37,007 nt of DNA, from assembly GCA_046597185.1 (NCBI GenBank), contig JBKJLF010000515.1, forward strand, positions 1 to 37,007, written 5' to 3'. Every line of letters begins with the position of its first letter. The stretch's first letter is position 1. Below are positions 9,479 to 16,389 of the stretch, piece by piece. The position numbers and the translations under genes are program-made. This DNA is from CAMBDR01 sp046597185. GTDB taxonomy: Bacteria > Pseudomonadota > Gammaproteobacteria > Burkholderiales > Burkholderiaceae_D. The notes under the pieces are model-generated. The model saw only the letters and a list, made by a program, of their open reading frames with translations. It was not told where the DNA came from and did no database searches.

Positions 9479-9760
9479 TCATGTATTTTTATGTGCTGTT
9501 TTCTGTGTTTTTTCTGTAATCCGATTTTGCACGGTTGACGCGTTGGTGTTCAGGTAACGTGCAAACACGGGTTGGCTGACATGGTTTTCTTCACGCAGAC
9601 GCTTGATTTGTTGCGGATCAAGTTTGGCTGGCGTACTCAGACAGGATTGATCGAACTCGCGCATGGTCGCCATGTTGAACGCGCCGACTTTCAACAACGC
9701 GTCTGCCGAGGAATGAATCGCCTCGAAGGCGTCGGACTTAAATTTTTGCTTGTTTGCCAT
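9479..9760 (-). pseudogene. HigA/NadS-type HTH antitoxin, C-terminally truncated
   Basis: From the ATG at 9760 (GGAGA ribosome site at 9767-9771) the protein has a NadS-like N-terminus (KFKSDAFEAIHSSADALLKV, then ATMREFDQSCL) and an HTH (IKRLREENHVSQPVFARYLN, then TNASTVQ). In the family STVQKWE-RG-KKP and a further 20-25 residues complete the HTH domain; here the frame changes to NRITEKTQ and stops after 93 residues. The last helix is therefore lost. The preceding partner toxin survives only as a fragment (next entry), so the whole locus is decayed. Confidence 0.7.
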
Positions 9761-9845
9761 GGCAAATCTCCACAAATTGTTCAGCTTGAATGAGTTGATT
9801 GAGCTGTACGCCAGTCAAGCCTGCTGGGGTAGGCATGGCGAAAGG
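9738..9845 (-). pseudogene. C-terminal remnant of the RelE/HigB-like toxin partner
   Basis: A frame open from 9845 to a TAA at 9738-9740 ends ...LNQLIQAEQFVEICHGKQAKI, which resembles the C-termini of toxins encoded just upstream of NadS-type antitoxins. Its stop lies inside the antitoxin start region, the normal overlap for these pairs. All sequence upstream of 9845 that should encode the rest of the toxin is missing. Identification rests on position and a short tail match. Confidence 0.5.
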
Positions 9846-9867
9846 CTAGCACGTGGTGCTAGCTTTT
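9845..9867 (+). terminator. Stem-loop with short T run
   Basis: GCTAGCAC (9845-9852), a GTG loop and GTGCTAGC (9856-9863) form a perfect 8-bp stem followed by TTTT on the plus strand. No plus-strand gene ends just upstream, so it may instead be a recombination or operator-like palindrome beside the broken toxin. Confidence 0.3.
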
Positions 9868-9956
9868 GCAAATTTCTTAAAAAGTGCGGGCCACCCAAGA
9901 AAATCCAAAGCGGAAAAAACCGCAAATAAACATGGGTGTCCTGTCACTGTCCTGTC

Positions 9957-10018
9957 GCTTTGTGAGCGGTTAGGGTAGCAAAATCTGCGGTGAATAGAAA
10001 ATCGTATAATCCGAATAC
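9957..10018 (+). repeat. 62-bp imperfect direct repeat, copy B
   Basis: Partner of copy A at 5634-5695 (about 82 percent identical, no gaps). It ends where the open Rhs frame begins (10010), so the repeat marks the left edge of the orphan Rhs cassette. Confidence 0.6.
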
Positions 10019-10111
10019 GAGTTTGACCGAGTCAGCAACCGCAGGAAAAAGACCGAGACCACCAGCGCGGGCACGGAAATAACCGTCTACAGTTATGACA
10101 GCAATGATCGT

Positions 10112-11221
10112 TTGATTCTGGAGACGAAAACCAGCAGCAACATCGCCATTTCCCCGGTTATTACGCTTTACACCTGGGACAACAACGGCAATATGACGAG
10201 TAAAGCCATCGGTAGCCTGGTTACCTACTACGCCTGGAACAGCGATAATTGGCTCATTGCGGTAAAACAGGGCACAACTGAGGCGACTGCGGTAACCATC
10301 GCAAAATATTGGTACGATGTGAAAGGCAATCGCGTGATGAAGGTAGAGCCGGGGCAAGGTGGGCTGACAGCTCAGGTAACCAGTTACCTGATCGACTCCA
10401 CATTCCCTTACGCCCAGGTGGTGCAAGAAACGAGCACGCAAGGCCTGACAACGGTATCGACGCGGTATGTTTGGGGGAACCGTGCGCGTTGGTATGCGCC
10501 AAACGTCGGGCGATTTGTTTCAATGGATACATTTAAAGGCCAAGCATCAATACCATCCACCTTAAATAAATACCTCTATGCAAGTTCTGACCCTGTCAAT
10601 TCTACAGACCCAAGTGGCCTGTTTACGCTCACGCAACTCAATACTACGATTGCAATATCTTCGACTCTATTGTTAATATCGCAACCAAGCTTTCAACATC
10701 AACTGAGTACAATCGCGTCAACATTAATCCGCGCAATGGGTTCAAGGGCAGTTCAGGCAGAATCCCCGATATTTACTGAAAACGCTCTGAAGAAATCCCG
10801 TGAAAAATTGGAGGCGGATGTCACTGCATTGGCAGCGCGAAAAGGGAAAAGGAACGTACTCTTTCACTATACAAGTGAAGTAGCGGTAACCTTAATTTTT
10901 GCAGACCAATGCATTACAGCATCGGCGGGTTACAATCACCCGGACGGCATATACCGCCGCTCGGGCGCATATGCAACGCCATTACCGCCATGGTTCCCAA
11001 ATGGCACCATCAAAGACTTGCGCGCGCTTTTGTATGCGAAGGGTGGTTCAAGGGATCTATCGGCTTTTGTCGCAATAGCAGGAGATAATGGTTGGGGGCC
11101 TGCGACTGGTGGTAACAAGCCAAGCTTGGAATATGTGAAGCCAGGCTACCCCGGGTCTTGCGTCCCTGTAGACGCATTTATTATCGGACCAAATATGTGG
11201 GGCGATCCACCAACTAACTAG
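10112..11221 (+). CDS. Orphan Rhs tip with C-terminal ADP-ribosyltransferase-like (HYD1-type) toxin domain
   Basis: Rhs/YD-repeat sequence is readable from 10010 (a stop at 10007 closes the frame), with repeats such as YDSNDRL and YDVKGNRVMKV; only a TTG at 10112 offers a start in this frame, so the gene looks 5'-truncated. The Rhs core end is recognisable as RARWYAPNVGRFVSMDTFKG and NKYLYASSDPVNSTDPSG. Between YVWG (about residue 122) and RARWY the roughly 60-70 residues usual in Rhs cores are absent, an in-frame deletion. After DPSG (169) comes a variable region, then LFHYTSEVAV (250-259), SGAYATPLPP (284-293) and VDAFIIGP, in the order of the H-Y-D signature of Tox-ART-HYD1 domains. The ART call is by motif only. 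An unknown small gene follows 40 bp downstream, as expected for immunity. Confidence 0.7.
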   Translation: MILETKTSSNIAISPVITLYTWDNNGNMTSKAIGSLVTYYAWNSDNWLIAVKQGTTEATAVTIAKYWYDVKGNRVMKVEPGQGGLTAQVTSYLIDSTFPYAQVVQETSTQGLTTVSTRYVWGNRARWYAPNVGRFVSMDTFKGQASIPSTLNKYLYASSDPVNSTDPSGLFTLTQLNTTIAISSTLLLISQPSFQHQLSTIASTLIRAMGSRAVQAESPIFTENALKKSREKLEADVTALAARKGKRNVLFHYTSEVAVTLIFADQCITASAGYNHPDGIYRRSGAYATPLPPWFPNGTIKDLRALLYAKGGSRDLSAFVAIAGDNGWGPATGGNKPSLEYVKPGYPGSCVPVDAFIIGPNMWGDPPTN

Positions 11222-11261
11222 CCTTTATTTACAAATATGTTTTTTAAAATGGTGTTAAAAA

Positions 11262-11720
11262 ATGAATCCAAAAGAAGCGGCAAAATTATTGGCGAAAGTG
11301 CCATACCTCATTATGAAGGGGCCACTCCCACCCCTACGAGTAGTGAATAGTATCGCTTTACGGGGTGGGTATGACGCAGGCATGGGGGGGGCGTTAAAAT
11401 GGAAATCTTTTGAATTAACAGAAACGGATTATGCCGTTGTAGTCGCTCAACTTAAATTGCGCATTCAAGGTTTGGTTGAGGTTGATGTTCCACCGGAAGT
11501 GGAGACATTTCAAGATTGGGCTGATTGGAAGTTGGTTCGGAAAGTAGGTGCAAAAGGCGCTGAGCTAGCCATGATTTTAAAGAAGAAAAATGAATTAAAT
11601 CGGCAATTAACTACCCTTCATAGTAGCGGCAAGGATGATGAAGTTGAGGCTATTCAAATACAGTTGATTGAAATAGCTACAGAAATGAGTGAAATTGTAT
11701 TGAACTCAAGGGGGAAATAG
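11262..11720 (+). CDS. Unknown protein, probable immunity protein for the Rhs-linked toxin
   Basis: A 152-residue cytosolic-looking protein with no signal peptide or membrane segment and no family I recognise. The second half is predicted mostly helical and charged (GAKGAELAMILKKKNELNRQ, then an ELIEIATEMSEIV-like end). It lies 40 bp after the Rhs toxin-like gene on the same strand, the standard place for an Rhs immunity gene; that position is the only basis for the function. The local sequence is more AT-rich than the housekeeping genes here, as often seen for Rhs tips. An 8-base G tract (11384-11391) sits inside the coding region, encoding MGGA; a one-base change there would abolish the protein. 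Confidence 0.6.
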   Translation: MNPKEAAKLLAKVPYLIMKGPLPPLRVVNSIALRGGYDAGMGGALKWKSFELTETDYAVVVAQLKLRIQGLVEVDVPPEVETFQDWADWKLVRKVGAKGAELAMILKKKNELNRQLTTLHSSGKDDEVEAIQIQLIEIATEMSEIVLNSRGK

Positions 11721-11779
11721 TGTGGTGGGTGTTGGTAAGTGTCCCCGTGTAATCAATTTGAGAAGTGAACCCACCCACC

Positions 11780-11907
11780 GTCAGTCCCGCACGCTTTTGG
11801 CGAGAATCCAGTTCTGTGCAAATTGCAGTCGCATGTACTCCGCGCTGGCACTGGATTCCCGCCCCCGACTAAAGCATTCGAGGGCAGGCTCTGCGCGGGA
11901 ATGACTG
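11780..11907. repeat. REP-like cluster of GCGGGAAT boxes in the 11.7-12.07 kb gap
   Basis: Within the gene-free 11721-12069 stretch there are boxes in alternating orientation: GCGAGAATCCAGT (11800-11812), ACTGGATTCCCGC (11850-11862, inverted, 12 of 13 matching) and GCGGGAATGACTG (11895-11907), with a related CAGTCCCGC at 11782-11790. They can fold into hairpins and look like an extragenic repeated palindrome. A further short hairpin, GCCGCAG/CTGCGGC, lies at 12018-12034. Nothing else is seen in this gap. Confidence 0.5.
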
Positions 11908-12069
11908 GGCGGCAATCCGAGTACGATGGTTAGCAGTAAAATTGATTGTAACGTAGCACTTAGTACTCATTTTTCAACAAGGCCGCGCTTGGGCGCGGCA
12001 GCTTTCTGGCTAGTGCTGCCGCAGGCACTGCGGCCCGTGGCACGCAAAATCAAACCCTACCGTGGCGAT

Positions 12070-13806
12070 TTATTCCAGCGGCACCGTTGGCAAGCGCACC
12101 GAAATCGTGGTGGTTTGCTGCTCATCCGAGGTTTGCATGCTGATATCTCCCCCCTGGGTTTGCGCAATCAGGCGGGCCGAGAAGGTGCCCAAACCGGTGC
12201 CGCCGGATTTGCCGGCGGTGCTGAACTTTTCAAAGAACTGCTGCCGAATTTCGCGCGGCACCACGCCGCCATTGCTCATGCGCAAATTGACCCAGTCCGG
12301 CTCGCGCACTAATTTAACCCGGATCACGCTATCGGCGGGCGCGGCTTCCATCGCGTTTTTATATAAATTGCTTAACATCGAATAGCACAGCAACTCATCG
12401 CCTAGCACCCGCACACTGGCTGCCGCACTCGCCGCCGCATTGTCCGCCGCACTGTCCGCAGCATTGTCCGCCGCACCGTCCGCCCCATCGGCATTCCGGG
12501 GCTGGGTCATCTCGACGGTGAGGCTGCGCGAGGCCATTTCGTGCGCTTTTTCCTTGATGATGCGTGCCATTAATTGATATAAATCGACAATATTGGGGCT
12601 AAACTCATAGCTGCCCTGTTCCATTTTGTACAAATCCAGCGACAGGTTAACCATGTTTAAAACCCGGTAAGCCGATTGCTCGATATGGCCGATCATTTCT
12701 TTATGCTCTTCCGCCAGCGCGCTTTCACCCAGCAAAATGGACGCAAAGCCGATGATGCCGGCCAACGGACTTTTCAAATCATGCTGCGACATGCGCTCAA
12801 CCTCGTCGCGCAGGCGCAGATTGTCTTCCAGTATCGTATTTTGTGCCAGCAAACTGCTGCGGCTTTGCTCCAGTTCAATAAAAGACTGGCGCAAGCGCAA
12901 TTGGGTATCGATGCGCGCCATTAAAATGGGCGGGTCGGCCGGTTTGGTAATAAAATCCACCGCACCCACCGCAAAACCCTTGGCCAAATCCACCGATTCA
13001 GTCATCGTGGATAAAAAAATCACCGGAATCGCCGCCGTGGCCGGATTGGCCTTGATGCGCCGACAGACTTCAAAACCGTCCATATCCGGCATCATCACAT
13101 CCAATAAAATCAAATCAGGGATGTTACCCGTCTGGATAATTTTTAAGGCCCGCTCACCACTATTGGCCGCCCGCATGGTATAGGCATCCCCCAACAGCGC
13201 AACCAAAATGTCCAAATTGTCAGGTATATCATCCACTACCAGCACGGTTGCCTTGTGCGTGCCAGCGTTGGCATCCGCCTTGGCGGTCGCGCCCTGATTC
13301 GATAGAGCCAGCCGGGCTTGCAGCAAAGCCTCATAGCCTGCACCCTTGTTGTCACCCAGCAATAAGGCGGGAACCGGACGGAGAGGGGCTGCGGTGGCTG
13401 AGGTGGCTGAGGTGGCCGGGGCGGGGTGCGGGTGGGCCATGATTTTTTTTATCTGGCTTTCCAGTGCGCTGATATTAAACGGCTTGATCAGGTAACCGGA
13501 GACGCCCGCCTCAATCGCCGTGCGTACCTGGTAGCGGTCGTTTTCGGAAGTCATCATTAACACTGGCAAATTGGCATAACTGGTGCTGGTGCGAATTTTA
13601 TCCAGCAAGGCCAGGCCGTTCATGAGCGGCATATTCCAGTCTGTGATGACAACTTCAATTTTTTTATTTTGCATGATATGCCAAGCCTCAGCCCCATTCA
13701 TGGCGCTGATGACATTTTTGATGCCGATTTGATGCAACATATTGACGAGGATGCGCCGCATGCCATCCATGTCATCGACCACCAAAAAAACGACGCCGTC
13801 ATGCAT
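12070..13806 (-). CDS. Hybrid two-component protein: REC-REC-histidine kinase
   Basis: A 578-residue cytosolic protein. REC1 (about 5-122) is CheY-like with phospho-acceptor D56 in VVITDWNMP and K108. An alanine/proline linker follows, then REC2 (about 186-302) with D236 in LILLDVMMP and K288. A coiled region leads to a HisKA motif with H342 in SQHDLKSPLAGIIGF and a HATPase domain: N box NLYKNAMEAAP, F box FFEKFST, G box GGTGLGTFSARLIA. The G1 box reads MSNGG rather than DNG. A low-complexity Ala/Asp insert lies before the N box. It is 46 bp downstream of the catalase-like gene and probably ends the operon starting at 18101. It may integrate phosphorelay input with the c-di-GMP enzyme upstream, which is an inference. 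Confidence 0.88.
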   Translation of the reverse strand: MHDGVVFLVVDDMDGMRRILVNMLHQIGIKNVISAMNGAEAWHIMQNKKIEVVITDWNMPLMNGLALLDKIRTSTSYANLPVLMMTSENDRYQVRTAIEAGVSGYLIKPFNISALESQIKKIMAHPHPAPATSATSATAAPLRPVPALLLGDNKGAGYEALLQARLALSNQGATAKADANAGTHKATVLVVDDIPDNLDILVALLGDAYTMRAANSGERALKIIQTGNIPDLILLDVMMPDMDGFEVCRRIKANPATAAIPVIFLSTMTESVDLAKGFAVGAVDFITKPADPPILMARIDTQLRLRQSFIELEQSRSSLLAQNTILEDNLRLRDEVERMSQHDLKSPLAGIIGFASILLGESALAEEHKEMIGHIEQSAYRVLNMVNLSLDLYKMEQGSYEFSPNIVDLYQLMARIIKEKAHEMASRSLTVEMTQPRNADGADGAADNAADSAADNAAASAAASVRVLGDELLCYSMLSNLYKNAMEAAPADSVIRVKLVREPDWVNLRMSNGGVVPREIRQQFFEKFSTAGKSGGTGLGTFSARLIAQTQGGDISMQTSDEQQTTTISVRLPTVPLE

Positions 13807-13852
13807 TTATTGCTCCCAACGCTGCCAATGCTGCCATCGCTCAATTAATCAA

Positions 13853-14878
13853 TTAATCAATCACATACTCAGTTGGCTCTTGCCGCACCACCTTGTTCTT
13901 TCCATGCCTGAAAATCGACACCGCCCGGTACACAATGCGCCGCCCCCGATTCACCCCACCCAAAGGCCGATGTTCCGGCAAGGCATGCCAGGGGATGAAC
14001 GACAGGTTTTCACCATATTCATTGCGCGCAGCAGTATCAAATTGCTGGGCCGGGATTTTGATGGTGGCTACCTTGCGAAAGGGCGATTCACTTTCCTTCC
14101 ACAAGGCACCCGCATCTTCAATCGGCATTTTGTCGGCATCGGTTTGAAATTGCACGAAAAAATCAAAGGTCGCACCACCCTGGTTCAATTGCCTGACCAT
14201 GGCTTCGCGCAATAAATTATCGCCCGCATCCGGTGGAATTTTATCCACTTGCGCCATCACCGGCATGGTGCAATATTTGACCGCACGGCCAGCGCCAAAC
14301 AGATACGGCGTGGTACTCCAATAGCGCAGTTGCAGCGGATTGGCCGCTTTCTTCATCGCGCTGGTGAGGTTGTAAGTGGCGCGCCAATGGGTAGCAAAAA
14401 ACCAGAGCATGGTAAAAAAATTGCCCATCAGTGCTTTCACCAGTTGCAAAAATTCTTTAATGTCCGCCGTCACCAAAACCGGCGCACTGATCAATAAAAA
14501 ATCGTGCGTGGTAGCGTGTTTGTCTTCATCCAGTATTTTTTCGCCCGGCACCCCCATCAGCTTGATGGCCATACCCCGGATATCACCCTCGGTATCGGAT
14601 TGGGCCTTTTCGTTTTGATTGGAAAATCGTATCCAGGCTGGCCAGGACTTGGCCTCCTTAAATAAACCAAGCGCCAACTCCGGCGGTAAATTCGGTTCGA
14701 TACAAAATTCAGCCTTGACCAAACCATGCATTTTGGGATGCGCATCGCGCCGCATGATGCCGCTTGGGTAGTTCTCGGTTATCTTGGCAATCAGGCGCTG
14801 CGCCAATTCTTCCGAATCGGCCTGCTCATTGGGTGGTGGATATTCTTCTGCAATTTTTTTTGTACTGGCCATGGTCAT
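13853..14878 (-). CDS. Catalase-like heme protein (y4iL-like subgroup)
   Basis: This 341-residue protein resembles the small catalase-related heme proteins rather than true catalases (about 480 residues or more). Seen are RRDAHPKMHGLVKAEF (about 43-58, where the distal His region should be), PAWIRFSNQ, DIRGMAIKLMGVPGEK, HDFLLISAP in place of the NNTPVFF-like stretch, and RGRRIVYRAVSIFRH near the C-terminus where a proximal heme Tyr would lie. Peroxidase or related activity is a family-level guess. It starts 14 bp after the HDOD gene, with a second in-frame ATG two codons in. Finding it between signalling genes suggests redox sensing or protection tied to that pathway; this is inference. Confidence 0.75.
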   Translation of the reverse strand: MTMASTKKIAEEYPPPNEQADSEELAQRLIAKITENYPSGIMRRDAHPKMHGLVKAEFCIEPNLPPELALGLFKEAKSWPAWIRFSNQNEKAQSDTEGDIRGMAIKLMGVPGEKILDEDKHATTHDFLLISAPVLVTADIKEFLQLVKALMGNFFTMLWFFATHWRATYNLTSAMKKAANPLQLRYWSTTPYLFGAGRAVKYCTMPVMAQVDKIPPDAGDNLLREAMVRQLNQGGATFDFFVQFQTDADKMPIEDAGALWKESESPFRKVATIKIPAQQFDTAARNEYGENLSFIPWHALPEHRPLGGVNRGRRIVYRAVSIFRHGKNKVVRQEPTEYVID

Positions 14879-14892
14879 TGATTTTAAAAAAG

Positions 14893-16389
14893 CTAGCGCT
14901 GTAACGACGCTTTAATGGTGGCTTGACGCCGCCTTTCCAACGCGTGTACCAGCAAGCTGCGTATTTCGTTTAGCAGGGTAAGTTCTTGTTCTTTTAGTAA
15001 AATCGTCGGCGCTTGTTTGCCCCAGTCGCCATAAATAAACGCCGTGGGATGGCGGTTCAGCGTCAAGGGCAAAATCACAAAACTTTCGACCGGGGCCAGG
15101 GTGCTTTGGAACCAATGGGGTAATTTTTGCGCAAAATCGGGGTTTTTGGCATTTTCAATGAAAATGAGTTTGTCGTTGGAGAGCGCAGTTTTAAATACAT
15201 CCGGATGATAGATGTCGTCAAACAGCAAACTGGGCAGTAAGGCTTGTACGCCCGCACCAAAACACATTTTGGCTGAATATTGCGCTTCTTTGTGCTGATG
15301 CAAAAACGCAATCGCACGGCGTAAATCCAGACCCTGGTAGATGGTTTCCAGCGCCATGGCAATCATTTGGCTGGGCGTGGCGGAACTGACGGCATCGCGC
15401 ATATCGGAAACGCCATCGGCTAAAATCTTCAACAGGGCAGGGCGCGGGTCCACATTGGCGCTAACCGTGCTGCGTTTTTCGGTTCTGGCCCGTTTGGCCT
15501 GGTGTACTGCCGTCAAATCCGAACTGGACGCCTGTTTGGCCCCTTCCACCGCACCCATCACCGCTTCCGAACTCACACCTAACATGCCGGCATAATTTGC
15601 GGCCAATTCGGCGATTTGGGCATTGCCCGCCTCCTCGTCGTCGCACATGGCGTCGGCACAGGCGCTGGACATGGTGGAGAGGGCCGATAACCATTTGCTC
15701 CCGGTTAAGGGTTCGCTACTTGGCGGGGTATGTTGCATACTCTCCAGCAAGCCTTTGGGCAAACCCCAACGGCCTGCGGTGGCGCGGCCAATTTCTTCCA
15801 GGCTCAATCCCAAAACCTGGATGGTTGCCTCGTCTTCAGTTTGCGCATTGACTTCGCGCTGCTTACATTCCAAAACCAAATTCCAGCGCTCGGGCAAGTA
15901 AAACACCACCATCATGCGCCCCAGCGTATGCAACATCGAGCATACCACCGCTTCTTCGGCATCGCGATAATTGGCCGAGGCGGCCACCTGACGCGCCACA
16001 TGGCCGGCCAGCACGGCTTTTTCCATTTCCAGGTAGGCATTGGCAGAATCGGGCGAGGCGGCGGATAACTCATCAATCAACTTTAAACCCAATGCCAAAT
16101 GGCCAATGGTTTCAGTGCCCAGCACAATCACCGCCTTCGATACTGTGCCGATGGATTGGCCAAACGCCGCATACATCGCACTATTAGCGAGGCGTAATAC
16201 TTTTTGGGTCAGGGCCGGGTCGGACAAGACGGTTTGGGTCATATTGAAGCCTTGATCGTCTTCCCCCCGCATCGCGCCCAAAATGGCGGTGATGGCGTGA
16301 GTAAAACCGGGCAAATCACCTTGTTGTTTAACGCGATCCCATAACAGACCGAGCGTTTTTTCAGGGCTGATTGCTTCCAGACTACTCAT
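14893..16389 (-). CDS. HDOD domain signalling protein
   Basis: A 498-residue protein from the ATG at 16389, which overlaps the TGA of the upstream GGDEF-EAL gene (ATGA). An upstream extension of the frame exists, but it lies wholly inside that gene and lacks family similarity. The N-terminal HDOD domain (about 20-230) shows LPGFTHAITAIL, VLSDPALTQKVLRLANSAMY and the VVCSMLHTLGRMMVVFYLPE stretch; HDOD domains are HD-related but lack the metal-binding catalytic residues. The C-terminal part (about 320-490) looks like a GAF-type sensor (RRAIAFLHQHKE, then FVILPLTLNRHPTAFIYGDW). HDOD proteins commonly accompany c-di-GMP and two-component systems, as here. The ligand is unknown. Confidence 0.85.
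   Translation of the reverse strand: MSSLEAISPEKTLGLLWDRVKQQGDLPGFTHAITAILGAMRGEDDQGFNMTQTVLSDPALTQKVLRLANSAMYAAFGQSIGTVSKAVIVLGTETIGHLALGLKLIDELSAASPDSANAYLEMEKAVLAGHVARQVAASANYRDAEEAVVCSMLHTLGRMMVVFYLPERWNLVLECKQREVNAQTEDEATIQVLGLSLEEIGRATAGRWGLPKGLLESMQHTPPSSEPLTGSKWLSALSTMSSACADAMCDDEEAGNAQIAELAANYAGMLGVSSEAVMGAVEGAKQASSSDLTAVHQAKRARTEKRSTVSANVDPRPALLKILADGVSDMRDAVSSATPSQMIAMALETIYQGLDLRRAIAFLHQHKEAQYSAKMCFGAGVQALLPSLLFDDIYHPDVFKTALSNDKLIFIENAKNPDFAQKLPHWFQSTLAPVESFVILPLTLNRHPTAFIYGDWGKQAPTILLKEQELTLLNEIRSLLVHALERRRQATIKASLQR

Noticed and set aside
10001..10010. TATAAT in the 62-bp repeat as a promoter for the Rhs tip
   Set aside because: No -35 at proper spacing in either copy, and copy A has no gene downstream on that strand.
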